NCBI RefSeq assembly: GCF_000717055.1
Contig: NZ_JNXI01000009.1
Coordinates: 62,001 to 126,000, forward strand
Direction of reading: 5' to 3'
DNA: 64,000 nt
From: Streptomyces iakyrus
GTDB taxonomy: Bacteria > Actinomycetota > Actinomycetes > Streptomycetales > Streptomycetaceae
A program made the position numbers and the translations under genes. How positions within the stretch are numbered: the first letter of the stretch is position 1; every line of letters starts with the position of its first letter. This document shows, piece by piece, positions 38,390-47,116 of the stretch. The notes under the pieces are model-generated. The model saw only the letters and a list, made by a program, of their open reading frames with translations. It had not been told where the DNA came from and searched no databases.

Positions 38390-39364
38390 TCAGCCGCGGC
38401 GGACGATGTCGCGGGCACGGCTGAGCGCCTTGTGTTCGAGCAGGGCGCGGTTCTTCACCTCAGTGGGATGGCGGGAGTCCATCCGCTGGCGATGCGCACG
38501 GCTCAGCTCTCGGAGCGTTGCGGCCAGGCCTGTTGATCGCGCGCACTCGGCCTCGGCCTGAGCCGTGGCGAACTCATCCGCCTCGGGGCGAAGCGCGAAC
38601 TGTTCACGTGTCTTCTGAGGCATGTCATAGGGGAGGCCCCGTTCATGCATGCAGGTGGCCCACTGCCGGGTTACGGGACGAAGTTCGGGATCAGCCACGA
38701 CCGCCGCCGTGGTCGTTCGGTCAAGGGCCTCGGTGACCTTCTTGGCCCGGTACCAGGCAGGCAGGTCGGTGTAGAGCTCACGCTGGGCGTGGGAGACGCA
38801 TCCTTTGTCGCTGTGCCGGATCCTGCCCATCCCGGGGACGTCAGCTTCCAGCCCTTCCGGGGTCGGCCCGTTGAGTGCCGTGATCGCGGCCGCTTTGCGG
38901 TCGGCGGAGAGCCGGTCGAAATAGCGGCGGTTGGGGTCGTTGCGAGCCGATGCCTCCCGGCGTTCTCGGATGCCGCGGCCGTAACCGTTCGCGGCGGCCC
39001 ACTGCTTGTCGTCGATGACGTACGGGAACCGGCGCTCCAGAGGTTCGGGGAGTTCCGGGGTGACCCAGAAAGAGAAACCCTGTCTTTTCATACAGTCACG
39101 CGTGAGAATCTTCTCCGCCTGGACCAGAACTTCTCGTTCCGCCATGGTGAGGTGTCGTGACGCTTCCTGCTGCCCCTGAGATTTCTGCGAATCGTTGGGT
39201 TCGCAGGCCGTACTCCAGGCGACCACCACGGACAGGAGCGCAACAAGGAACACCTTTCGGCCAGAACGCCGGATGCGATGGGCGCGCCAGGTTGCGTCGC
39301 TGTTGCCGGCGAATCGCCGGGATATGCGGTCATGGGCTTTGTGCAGGCGAAGTTGCGCGGACAT
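38390..39364 (-). CDS. Probable membrane-anchored lipoprotein of unknown function
   Basis: A 324-residue protein. After a long basic N-terminus comes a hydrophobic stretch (VFLVALLSVVVAWSTAC, residues 38-54) ending in a lipobox-like WSTAC, so it may be a lipoprotein with an unusually long leader or may start further downstream. The mature part is charged and has conserved-looking Cys pairs (DCMKRQGF, GCVSHAQRELY, TCMHERGLPY, ECARS) repeated with Met/His/Arg, a pattern I have seen in hypothetical exported streptomycete proteins. It is 38 nt upstream of the I36-like gene on the same strand. Divergent from the LysR gene. Confidence 0.6.
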   Translation of the reverse strand: MSAQLRLHKAHDRISRRFAGNSDATWRAHRIRRSGRKVFLVALLSVVVAWSTACEPNDSQKSQGQQEASRHLTMAEREVLVQAEKILTRDCMKRQGFSFWVTPELPEPLERRFPYVIDDKQWAAANGYGRGIRERREASARNDPNRRYFDRLSADRKAAAITALNGPTPEGLEADVPGMGRIRHSDKGCVSHAQRELYTDLPAWYRAKKVTEALDRTTTAAVVADPELRPVTRQWATCMHERGLPYDMPQKTREQFALRPEADEFATAQAEAECARSTGLAATLRELSRAHRQRMDSRHPTEVKNRALLEHKALSRARDIVRRG

Positions 39365-39571
39365 TAGTGGCGGCCCCCTGTGTCACCATCCCCGGATCGG
39401 TCAGGGGACATTCGCAACCGTCTGTCGACTGATGACAAAGTGCCGTCCCCCGCGCATTGACTATCACATGGTCGACTCAGCCATGTCACCGAAGCCGGGA
39501 GACGTTATGTCTGCTGATCGATAAGGAACTGATTATGGCTGCACGTGGCACCGGCGAAAGGGTTCACGGTA

Positions 39572-40498
39572 ATGGGAGCTTCCCTGGCGAGGGAACCGAG
39601 CATCCATCAGCTTCGGCTCTACCTCACCCTGAGCGAGGAGCTTCATTTCGGAAACGCCGCGGCGCGCCTGTTCATCACTCAGCCGGCACTCAGTCAGCAG
39701 ATCAGAGAGCTGGAGAAGCGCCTGGGGGTGCGTGTGATCGAGCGCACGAGTAGGACGCTCGCCCTGACCGAGGAAGGAAGAGCCCTGCTTCCTGAAGCCC
39801 GTGCCGTGGTCGAAGCCGTCGATCGGCTGAAGCGTGTCGCCGGTGCGCAGCAGCGACAGATCTCCGGCCGAGTCATAGTGGGAACCATCGGTGCTGAGGC
39901 CTCAATGGCGCACACCCGCGCAGTGCTGGGCCTGCTCAGAGATCGCCACCCTCAACTGACCCTGCGTCTGATCAACCTCAGTTTCGCCGATCACATGACG
40001 GCGCTGGCACATCAGGAGGTCGATGTGGTTTTCCTCCGTCCTCCCGTGACGGACGACATGGAACTGCACCACCTGGCCACCGAACCGCGAGTGGCCTGCC
40101 TCCCCGCCGACCACCCGTTAGCGGCCTTTCCCCAACTTACTCTGGCCCAACTCGCCGGCATCCCCGTGGTCGGCATGCCCGAGCAGGTTCCACGGCTGTG
40201 GCGGGACTTCTGGGCGGTTGACCCACGCCCGGACGGCAGCCGCGTTCGATACGGTCCCGTGGTCACCGACATGGAATCGCTGATGCACACGGTGGCTACC
40301 GGAGAAGCCATGTACTTTCTGCCGGCGGCCGCCCGCGAATACTTCCCACGCCCAGGTATCCGATACAGCACGGTGGTTGACCTCTCGCCCTCGACATCCG
40401 CTCTCGCCTGGCTACGGCGAAGACGTTCCGAACCCACGATCAGAGCTGTGCGCCATGCTGCGCGACACGTCACCTTCAAAGCTGAAGCCGGCCGGTAG
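39572..40498 (+). CDS. LysR family transcriptional regulator (TTA codon)
   Basis: Start ATG 39572 gives 308 residues. The LysR HTH is LRLYLTLSEELHFGNAAARL followed by FITQPALSQQIRELEKRLG (residues 13-50), then the effector-binding domain. Leu183 is encoded by TTA (40118-40120), the codon read only by bldA tRNA in streptomycetes. So this regulator is probably made in late growth. The 207-nt gap to the divergent lipoprotein-like gene would hold its usual LysR binding site, but no clear T-N11-A motif stands out. Cargo of the tRNA-Tyr element. Confidence 0.88.
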   Translation: MGASLAREPSIHQLRLYLTLSEELHFGNAAARLFITQPALSQQIRELEKRLGVRVIERTSRTLALTEEGRALLPEARAVVEAVDRLKRVAGAQQRQISGRVIVGTIGAEASMAHTRAVLGLLRDRHPQLTLRLINLSFADHMTALAHQEVDVVFLRPPVTDDMELHHLATEPRVACLPADHPLAAFPQLTLAQLAGIPVVGMPEQVPRLWRDFWAVDPRPDGSRVRYGPVVTDMESLMHTVATGEAMYFLPAAAREYFPRPGIRYSTVVDLSPSTSALAWLRRRRSEPTIRAVRHAARHVTFKAEAGR

Positions 40499-40542
40499 AC
40501 ACGTCCCGTTGCTGAGGTTGAACATCTCGCGAGGGCATCCGG

Positions 40543-40857
40543 ATGATGGCCGCTGAGCGGTTCGTCCGGGGTGAGCTGGGCCCGATGATCGCGAAGGAGT
40601 TACGGGTCAGTGTCCGGGCGGTCCAGCGGTGGCGGCGGTGCGGGGAACCACTGAGGCTCCGGCTCCGGGAGACTCATTATGATCTTCGTCACGCTGCGGT
40701 GTCCACCTGGCTTGGCTCCGGTGCCGAGCCTCAGCTTGTCGCCGAGCGCGCTGGCCACAGCGTGGCCCTGCTGTTCCGCGTGTACGCCAAGTTCCGGAAG
40801 GACGGAGACGAGGCAGCGAATGCCAAGATCTCTGCGCGCCTGAAGGGGCACGGCTGA
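40543..40857 (+). pseudogene. Transposase/integrase chimeric remnant
   Basis: A 104-codon frame made of two unrelated pieces. Residues 2-32 (AAERFVRGELGPMIAKELRV, then SVRAVQRWRR) look like the N-terminal HTH of an IS630-type transposase. Residues 44-85 (THYDLRHAAVSTWLGSGAEP, then QLVAERAGHSVALLFRVYAK) are the C-terminal core of a phage/plasmid tyrosine integrase with the second catalytic Arg, His and the Tyr. The integrase N-terminus and first Arg are lost. It also has a TTA codon (40600-40602). Probably an IS insertion followed by deletion killed the integrase. Confidence 0.7.
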
Positions 40858-40952
40858 ACGCGTGGACGGCCGTCCACGCCCCGTCCACGCAGCCCGAGAG
40901 CGGTCGAACACGCGACACAGTGAGACAGTGGACTGATCTCGTGACCCCATGA

Positions 40953-40997
40953 CGAAGGGCCCGTGACCTGCGAAGATTGCAGGTCACGGGCCCTTCG
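40953..40997 (-). terminator. Terminator of tRNA-Tyr (element-borne)
   Basis: A perfect 19-bp stem (CGAAGGGCCCGTGACCTGC) with a 7-nt loop, 9 nt after the tRNA 3' end. By position it came with the element. Confidence 0.85.
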
Positions 40998-41005
40998 TTC
41001 CCGTG

Positions 41006-41087
41006 TGGCGGCGCCAGGATTCGAACCTGGGAAGGCTGAGCCGGCAGATTTACAGTCTGCTCCCTTTGGCCGCTCGGGCACACCGCC
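41006..41087 (-). tRNA. trnY: tRNA-Tyr (GTA)
   Basis: 82 nt with a long variable arm: acceptor GGCGGTG/CGCCGCC, anticodon GTA at 41051-41053, T-loop GTTCGAATCC. CCA not encoded. Its 3' half is repeated 3.5 kb to the left. Confidence 0.96.
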
Positions 41088-41307
41088 GGGGTTGCTGCCT
41101 GGTGAGCCGCTCTTCCGCGGCGCTCCGTGGCAACGACGTAAACAATACCTGATGTGGCGGGGTGCTCCGCCACCCGATTGATCGGCCCCCGGAGGGCCGG
41201 GGGTGGCTAGGCTTGTCCGGATGCGGCCCGGGACCTGAACGGGCCCTGCGACCGCCCGCATACGCCGGTACGCACGATACGCACCCCGATACAAGGAGCC
41301 ACAGGAC

Positions 41308-41796
41308 ATGGCCGACTCCAGTTTCGACATCGTCTCGAAGGTCGAGCGGCAGGAGGTCGACAACGCACTCAACCAGGCCGCCAAGGAGATCTCGCAGCGC
41401 TACGACTTCAAGGGCGTGGGTGCCTCGATCTCGTGGTCCGGTGAGCAGATCCTCATGGAGGCGAACTCCGAGGACCGGGTGAAGGCCATCCTCGACGTCT
41501 TCCAGTCCAAGCTGATCAAGCGGGGCATCTCGCTGAAGGCTCTGGACGCGGGCGAGCCCCAGCTCTCCGGCAAGGAGTACAAGATCTTCTCTTCGATCAA
41601 GGAGGGGATCTCCCAGGAGAACGCCAAGAAGGTGGCGAAGACCATCCGCGACGAGGGCCCCAAGGGCGTGAAGGCGCAGGTGCAGGGCGAAGAGCTGCGG
41701 GTCAGCTCCAAGAGCCGTGACGATCTGCAGGCCGTCATCACCCTGCTGAAGGGCAAGGACTTCGACTTCGCGATGCAGTTCGTGAACTACCGGTAG
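41308..41796 (+). CDS. yajQ: YajQ family (UPF0234) nucleotide-binding protein
   Basis: A 162-residue protein with [20 protein letters not shown], the signature of YajQ/UPF0234, and [22 protein letters not shown] near the C-terminus. The family has two tandem ferredoxin-like domains; Xanthomonas members bind cyclic di-GMP, but that role is unproved in Streptomyces. RBS AAGGAG upstream of ATG 41308. Standing alone between tRNA-Tyr and low-complexity sequence. Confidence 0.93.
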   Translation: MADSSFDIVSKVERQEVDNALNQAAKEISQRYDFKGVGASISWSGEQILMEANSEDRVKAILDVFQSKLIKRGISLKALDAGEPQLSGKEYKIFSSIKEGISQENAKKVAKTIRDEGPKGVKAQVQGEELRVSSKSRDDLQAVITLLKGKDFDFAMQFVNYR

Positions 41797-42057
41797 GTCC
41801 GGCCCCCGGGCTCCCGCCCACAGGGATACGGGGAGGGGTGGGTACCAGCGATGCCCACCCTTCCCGCCCCGCCTGCCGCCATCGCGATCTCACCCGATGC
41901 CGCCATCGGCTCGTCGCCGGCTGCCATCGGCCGCCGCCCTGCCGCCCACCTGCCGTCACCGCCTCGGCTGCCCGACTGTTGGCCGTCGGCTGCCGGCTGC
42001 CGGCTGTCGGCTCGGCTGCACCAGCTGTCGGCCGCCGGCCTGCGTCGGTGGGCCCGG
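41797..42057. repeat. Low-complexity GC-rich interspersed repeats
   Basis: Between yajQ and the GlsB-like gene lies an imperfect array of GCCATCG/CTGCCGGCTG/GTCGGCTG elements, with GCTGCCGGCTGCCGGCTGTC at 41988-42007. Frames here have no stable start or family. No gene supported. Confidence 0.6.
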
Positions 42058-42324
42058 TCAGTCGCGCGAGTTGCCGAACAGCAGGCGGTAGGCGATCAGC
42101 AGGACGAGCGATCCGCCGATGGCCGCCGCCCACGTCGCACCGTCGTAGAAGCCCTTGGTGATCGGGTGGTCCATCCAACGGGCCGATATCCAGCCGCCGA
42201 TGAACGCGCCCGCGATGCCGATCAGGGTCGTGCCGATGAGGCCGCCCGGGTCACGCCCCGGCAGCAGGAACTTCGCGATGGCTCCGGCCAACAGTCCCAG
42301 GATGATCCAGCTGATGATGGTCAT
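42058..42324 (-). CDS. GlsB/YeaQ/YmgE family membrane protein
   Basis: Start ATG 42324 (MTIISWIILGLLAGAIAKFL) with AAGGGCAGG upstream gives 88 residues. Three membrane helices and the signature GLLAGAIAKFLLPGRDPGG and GIAGAFIGGWI mark the transglycosylase-associated/stress-response family. Function poorly known; in other bacteria members are general-stress induced. Confidence 0.88.
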   Translation of the reverse strand: MTIISWIILGLLAGAIAKFLLPGRDPGGLIGTTLIGIAGAFIGGWISARWMDHPITKGFYDGATWAAAIGGSLVLLIAYRLLFGNSRD

Positions 42325-42517
42325 GCCGTGAACCTGCCCTTTCACGCTGTGCCCGCACTGTCCCGGCCCTGTGATCCTGCTCCCGGCAGGCCGAGCACGT
42401 GCGTCGTACGTCGGGCGTTCCGCGCGCGGCCTCCTCGCCGAGCGCGTTCACGCCGTGTTGGTGGGAAGGACGTGCTGGCCGCACCCGCTGGTTGCACTGA
42501 TCAGTAGGGTGCGACGC

Positions 42518-43774
42518 ATGACAGCCTCCGCACCTGGACTGCGCCGCACCCTCGGCGTGGGTGACGCCGTCGTCATCGGACTCGGCTCGATGGTGGGGGC
42601 CGGGATCTTCGCCGCCCTCGCCCCGGCCGCGTACGCGGCGGGAACCGGGCTGCTCATCGGACTCGCCGTCGCCGCCGTCGTCGCGTACTGCAACGCCATG
42701 TCGTCGGCTCGCCTCGCTGCCCTGTATCCCGCCTCGGGCGGCACGTACGTGTACGGGCGGAAGCGGCTCGGGGAGTTCTGGGGGTATCTCGCGGGCTGGT
42801 CGTTCGTGGTCGGGAAGACGGCCTCCTGTGCGGCGATGGCGCTCACCGTGGGTACGTACGTCTGGCCGGGGCAGGCGCACGCGGTGGCGGTCGGGGCCGT
42901 GGTGGCGCTGACCTCGGTGAACTACGGCGGTGTCCAGAAGTCAGCGTGGCTGACGCGGGTGATCGTGGCGCTGGTCCTGGCTGTCCTCGCCTTCGTGGTG
43001 GTCGTATGTCTCGTCTCCGGTGAGTCCGATGCCGGGCGGCTGGACATCGGGGCCTCGGGTGGTGCGGACGGCGTGCTGCAGGCGGCCGGTCTGCTGTTCT
43101 TCGCCTTCGCCGGGTACGCCCGGATCGCCACCCTCGGCGAGGAGGTGCGGGATCCGGCGCGCACCATTCCGCGTGCGATCCCGCTGGCGCTGGGCATCGC
43201 GCTGGTGGTGTACGCGTGTGTGGCTGTGGCTGTCCTTTCGGTGCTCGGACCGGGCGGTCTCGGGGAAGCGACGGCGCCGCTGACCGACGCGGTGCGGGCG
43301 GCCGGAGCGCCCTGGCTCGTGCCGGTGGTGCGGATCGGTGCGGCGGTGGCCGCGATGGGCTCGCTGCTGGCGCTGATCCTGGGGGTGTCACGGACGACGC
43401 TGGCCATGGCCCGGGACCGGCATCTGCCGGGGGTGCTGGCCGCTGTGCATCCGCGTTTTCAGGTGCCGCACCGGGCGGAGCTCGCCGTGGGTGCGGTGGT
43501 CGCGGTTCTGGCGGCCACGGTGGATGTCCGCGGCGCGATCGGGTTCTCCTCCTTCGGTGTGCTGGCGTATTACGCCGTGGCCAACGCTTCGGCGTGGACG
43601 CTGTCTTCGGCGCCGGCGGCGCGGGTGGTGCCGGCGGTGGGGCTGGCCGGGTGTGTGGTGCTGGCGTTCTCGCTGCCCGGGGTGTCGGTGATCGTGGGCG
43701 CGGGAGTGCTGGTGGTCGGCGCCGTTGCGTACGCGGTACGGCGGCGGGTGGGGGGCGGGGCGGCGAGGGAGTAG
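42518..43774 (+). CDS. APC superfamily amino-acid permease
   Basis: Start ATG 42518 (MTASAPGLRRTLGVGDAVVI) gives 418 residues, 10-12 membrane helices. The first helix carries the APC motif G-L-G-S-M-V-G-A-G-I-F. LYPASGGTYVYGRK and FFAFAGYARIATLGEEVRDP are the conserved intracellular loops; TM6 and TM8 complete the family pattern. It is short for the family at the C-terminus (usually 430-480), where the last helices are followed by a basic tail. Likely proton-coupled amino-acid or cationic amine uptake. Confidence 0.87.
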   Translation: MTASAPGLRRTLGVGDAVVIGLGSMVGAGIFAALAPAAYAAGTGLLIGLAVAAVVAYCNAMSSARLAALYPASGGTYVYGRKRLGEFWGYLAGWSFVVGKTASCAAMALTVGTYVWPGQAHAVAVGAVVALTSVNYGGVQKSAWLTRVIVALVLAVLAFVVVVCLVSGESDAGRLDIGASGGADGVLQAAGLLFFAFAGYARIATLGEEVRDPARTIPRAIPLALGIALVVYACVAVAVLSVLGPGGLGEATAPLTDAVRAAGAPWLVPVVRIGAAVAAMGSLLALILGVSRTTLAMARDRHLPGVLAAVHPRFQVPHRAELAVGAVVAVLAATVDVRGAIGFSSFGVLAYYAVANASAWTLSSAPAARVVPAVGLAGCVVLAFSLPGVSVIVGAGVLVVGAVAYAVRRRVGGGAARE

Positions 43775-44084
43775 GGCCGGTTACCGGTCGCCCACCATGC
43801 TGTCCGTCAATGCCTTGATCTGCGGCCTGCGGGAGCATCTCGGCTCGGAGCTGTCAGGACCTCTCGGCTCAGGTCTCTCGCCGCTTCTCACGGGCGCGGC
43901 AGGCTCAGGACGCGAGCGCGAAGGTTCGGCCGTCAAGCGGGAGTTGTAGGGCTCGGCCATCACTCGGGTCGGCAACTGCTCGATCGCGGTCATGGGTTCA
44001 TCATGCAGACCGCCGCCGACAGCCGGGCGGGCCTGTGGATAACCACTGGCCTGTGGACATCGAGGGAGGAGAGGCTCCGCTGCG
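43775..44084. other. Intergenic region without supported gene
   Basis: Between the permease and YccF genes the sequence has only short frames of shadow composition; a 70-codon minus-strand ORF (43781-43993) is too low-complexity to accept. Confidence 0.5.
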
Positions 44085-44477
44085 TCAGCGCACCGCGAAC
44101 GGCTCGTTCGTCCGCACGATGTCGCGGCCGAGCGGGAGCAGCGAGACCGGGATGAGTTTGAAGTTGGCGATGCCCAGCGGGATGCCGATGATCGTCACGC
44201 ACAGGGCGATGCCGGTGGCGATGTGGCCGAGGGTGAGCCACCAGCCCGCGAGGACGAGCCAGAGCACGTTGCCCACGCAGGACGGTGCGCCGGCGTCATG
44301 GCGCTCGACCGTCGTGTACCCGAAGGGCCACAGGGCGTAGACACCGATGCGGAAGGCCGCGATACCGAACGGGATGCCGATGATGGTGATGCAGAGGAGC
44401 AGGCCCGCGAGCATGTAGGCGAGGAACAGCCAGAAGCCGCTCAGCACGAGCCATATGACGTTGAGTACGGTCCTCAT
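44085..44477 (-). CDS. yccF: YccF domain membrane protein
   Basis: A 130-residue protein starting [16 protein letters not shown] at ATG 44477, overlapping htpX by 4 nt (ATGA). Two tandem YccF repeats are seen, each with a membrane helix and the motif T-I-I-G-I-P-F/L-G-I-A (residues 31-40 and 95-104). A conserved membrane family of unknown function, here translationally coupled to htpX. Confidence 0.9.
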   Translation of the reverse strand: MRTVLNVIWLVLSGFWLFLAYMLAGLLLCITIIGIPFGIAAFRIGVYALWPFGYTTVERHDAGAPSCVGNVLWLVLAGWWLTLGHIATGIALCVTIIGIPLGIANFKLIPVSLLPLGRDIVRTNEPFAVR

Positions 44478-45337
44478 TGGTTCCCACCTGCCATCTTCTC
44501 GAGCCGGGCGATGCGTTCCGCCATCGGCGGGTGTGTGGAGAACATCTTCGAGAGGCCCTGGCCGGGCCGGAACGGGTTCGCGATCATCATGTGGCTGGCG
44601 GTCTCGATGCGCGGCTCGGGCGGCAGCGGGAGCTGCTTCGTGCCGAGTTCGAGCTTGCGCAGGGCGCTGGCCAGGGCGAGGGGGTCGCCGGTGAGCTGGG
44701 CGCCGGAGGCGTCCGCCTGGTACTCCCGGGAGCGGCTGATGGCCAGTTGGATGAGCGAGGCCGCGAGCGGGCCCAGCAGCATGATCAGCAGCATGCCGAG
44801 CAGCCCGGGGCCGTCGTCGTCGTCCGAGCGCCCGATGGGGATCAGCCAGGCGAAGTTGACCAGGAACATGATGACGGAGGCCAGGGCGCCCGCGACCGAC
44901 GAGATGAGGATGTCGCGGTTGTAGACGTGGCTCAGCTCGTGGCCGATGACGCCGCGCAGCTCGCGTTCGTCCAGCAGGCGGAGGATGCCGTCGGTGCAGC
45001 ACACGGCGGCGTTGCGTGGGTTGCGGCCCGTGGCGAAGGCGTTGGGGGCCTCCGTCGGGGAGATGTACAGGCGCGGCATGGGCTGGCGGGCCTGGGTGGA
45101 GAGCTCGCGGACCATGCGGTAGAGCGCGGGCGCCTCGAACTCGCTCACCGGGCGGGCACGCATCGCGCGCAGGGCCAGCTTGTCGCTGTTCCAGTACGCG
45201 TACGCGTTGGTGGCCAGCGCTACCAGGACGGCGATGACGAGCCCCATGCGGCCGAAGAAGCTGCCGATGACGATGATGAGTGCGGACAGTCCACCCAGGA
45301 GGATCGCTGTCCTGAGCCCGTTGTGCCGGCGGTGCAC
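44474..45337 (-). CDS. htpX: HtpX-type zinc metalloprotease
   Basis: A 287-residue M48 membrane protease. Zinc site HELSH at 133-137 with a third ligand Glu in [10 protein letters not shown]. Two N-terminal helices (residues 9-47) and two after the active site ([18 protein letters not shown] and [14 protein letters not shown]) place the active site at the cytoplasmic face. HtpX removes misfolded membrane proteins. It lies directly downstream of the nuo operon on the same strand, with a hairpin between. Confidence 0.95.
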   Translation of the reverse strand: MHRRHNGLRTAILLGGLSALIIVIGSFFGRMGLVIAVLVALATNAYAYWNSDKLALRAMRARPVSEFEAPALYRMVRELSTQARQPMPRLYISPTEAPNAFATGRNPRNAAVCCTDGILRLLDERELRGVIGHELSHVYNRDILISSVAGALASVIMFLVNFAWLIPIGRSDDDDGPGLLGMLLIMLLGPLAASLIQLAISRSREYQADASGAQLTGDPLALASALRKLELGTKQLPLPPEPRIETASHMMIANPFRPGQGLSKMFSTHPPMAERIARLEKMAGGNQ

Positions 45338-45525
45338 GGTGCGCCCTCCAAGTGGTGCGGCAGGGGGACCCTTGCTTGTCGAATCTGCGGTGCCACTGGT
45401 GCCGCGTCCTCACGTCCAGTGGACCTTCCCGTACTGGTCAACGCCAGGCGGGGGACTCAAGTTCCCTGGTGCGCGCGGCGGCGGGTGTGGACCGTCCGGG
45501 TGACGGCGACCGGACGCGGCACGCA

Positions 45526-45550
45526 CGCGTGGGAGCGAGTGCCCCACGCG
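45526..45550 (-). terminator. Candidate nuo operon terminator
   Basis: CGCGTGGG/CCCACGCG arms with a 9-nt loop, 43 nt after the nuoN stop, in the 255-nt gap before htpX. Confidence 0.5.
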
Positions 45551-45592
45551 CGCGCGGTGTAAGCGGCCGGTTTTCAGGGCAGCCGGGCTCGT

Positions 45593-47116
45593 TCAGAAGA
45601 GCCCGGTGTCGGTGAAGACCAGGACAAGCTGGGGTGCGCCGGACAGGGCGATGCCGAGGACGCCGGTCAGGGCGATCGCTGCGGTGACCGGGCCGGGGAC
45701 GCGGTGCTTGACGGGCTCGCCCTCGGGGGCGCGGAAGAGCAGGGCCGTCCACTGGAGGTAGTAGAACAGCGCGATGACGACGTTGACGGCCATGATCACG
45801 GCCAGCCAGCCGAGGCCGGCGTCGACGGCCGCCGAGAAGACGGTGACCTTGGCGAACAGGCCGATGATGCCCGGCGGCAGCCCGGCGAGGCAGAGCAGGA
45901 AGAACGCCAGGAGCAGCGCGGACAGGGGGCTGGAGGCGTACAGGCCGCGGTAGTCGGCGACGCGGTTGAGGGACTTCGTCCGGCCGACAAGGGCGGCCAC
46001 CGCGAAGGCGCCGAGGTTCACGGCCCCGTACATCAGGGCGTAGGCGACGGTGGAGCCGATCGACTTCTCGGCGTCCCCGGAGTACGCGGCGGCGGCGATC
46101 GGGACCAGGAGGTAGCCGGCCTGGCCGACGGAGGACCAGGCGAGGAGGCGTACCGCGCTGTACGCGCGCGTGGCTTGCTGACGCAGGGCTCCGACGTTGC
46201 CCACGGTCATGGTCAGCGCGGCGAGGGCCGCCAGGGCGGGACCCCAGACGTCGGCGTAGGACGGCAGGGCCACGACCGTGACCAGGATCAGGCCGCTGAA
46301 GCCGACCGCCTTGCCGATGACCGACAGGTACGCCGCGATCGGCAGGGGCGCTCCCACGTAGGTGTCGGGCACCCAGAAGTGGAAGGGCACGGCGGCCGTC
46401 TTGAAGGCGAAGCCGACGAGGGTGAGCACGACGCCGGTCTGGGCGAGCGTGTGGAACTGCCCGTCGACGTCCTGGATACGGTGGGCGACCTGGGTGAGGT
46501 AGAGGGTGCCCGTGGTGGCGTACAGGAAGCTGATGCCCATCAGGCTGACCGCGGTCGCGGTGACCGAGGACAGGAAGAACTTCAGGGCCGCTTCGGATGA
46601 CTTCCGGTCGCCGTACCGCAGGCCGACCAGCGCGAAGGCGGGCAGGGAGGCGACCTCCAGGGCGACGATCAGGGTCGCTAGGTCGCGGGAGGCGGGCAGG
46701 AGGGCGGCTCCGGCCGCGGAGGACAGCAGCAGGAACCAGTACTCCCCTTCGGGCAGCTCCTTGCGGGCGTCCTTCAGGGCGGTGACCGACAGGAGCGCGG
46801 AGAGCAGGGCGCCGCCGAGGACCAGGAACTGGATGACCAGGGAGAAGCGGTCGGCCGTGTAGCTGCACACGGCGGTGTCGCCGGTCAGGCAGAACGTGCT
46901 GCGGTCGCCGTCCAGCAGGGGCAGCAGCATCGCTGTCGCGGCGGCCAGGCCCGCCACCGACGTCCAGCCGAGCAGGGCCTTGCGGTGCTCGGGAAGGAAC
47001 AGGTCGGCGACCAGGACGACGAGTCCGGCGACCGCCGTGATGGTGGGCGGCGCGATCGCGAGCCAGTCGACGGACTGGACCAGCGAGGCGGCCAGGGGCT
47101 GGGCCGGGGAGCTCAT
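45593..47116 (-). CDS. nuoN: NADH-quinone oxidoreductase subunit N
   Basis: A 507-residue Mrp-type antiporter-like subunit, one of three proton-pumping modules with L and M. Start ATG 47116 overlaps the nuoM stop (ATGA). Seen: about 14 helices, the proton_antipo_M region with LPAFALVGLRYGDRKSSEAA, Lys in F-K-T-A-A-V-P-F-H-F-W-V-P-D-T, and TVGNVGALRQQ. Last gene of the operon. Confidence 0.95.
   Translation of the reverse strand: MSSPAQPLAASLVQSVDWLAIAPPTITAVAGLVVLVADLFLPEHRKALLGWTSVAGLAAATAMLLPLLDGDRSTFCLTGDTAVCSYTADRFSLVIQFLVLGGALLSALLSVTALKDARKELPEGEYWFLLLSSAAGAALLPASRDLATLIVALEVASLPAFALVGLRYGDRKSSEAALKFFLSSVTATAVSLMGISFLYATTGTLYLTQVAHRIQDVDGQFHTLAQTGVVLTLVGFAFKTAAVPFHFWVPDTYVGAPLPIAAYLSVIGKAVGFSGLILVTVVALPSYADVWGPALAALAALTMTVGNVGALRQQATRAYSAVRLLAWSSVGQAGYLLVPIAAAAYSGDAEKSIGSTVAYALMYGAVNLGAFAVAALVGRTKSLNRVADYRGLYASSPLSALLLAFFLLCLAGLPPGIIGLFAKVTVFSAAVDAGLGWLAVIMAVNVVIALFYYLQWTALLFRAPEGEPVKHRVPGPVTAAIALTGVLGIALSGAPQLVLVFTDTGLF

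Larger units (their letters stand above)
37501..41057. mobile_element. Degenerate integrative element in tRNA-Tyr (SLP1-like site)
   Basis: The region is bounded by direct repeats of 55 bp (37501-37555 and 41003-41057) with 53 identical positions, covering the 3' part of tRNA-Tyr. The gene itself is intact at the right end and its copy is partial at the left, as expected after site-specific integration into a tRNA 3' end. A tyrosine-integrase C-terminal scrap lies next to the intact tRNA, the usual place for an integrase gene. The interior holds an I36-like secreted protein, a lipoprotein-like protein and a LysR regulator; no replication or transfer genes remain. In S. coelicolor the integrating plasmid SLP1 uses a tRNA-Tyr attachment site in this neighbourhood (from memory). 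Confidence 0.75.

Noticed and set aside
41900..42057. The GC-rich repeat patch as a CRISPR array
   Set aside because: Unit lengths vary, there are no fixed spacers and no cas genes.
43781..43993. A 70-codon minus ORF between the permease and YccF
   Set aside because: Proline/arginine-rich, low complexity, no RBS or family.
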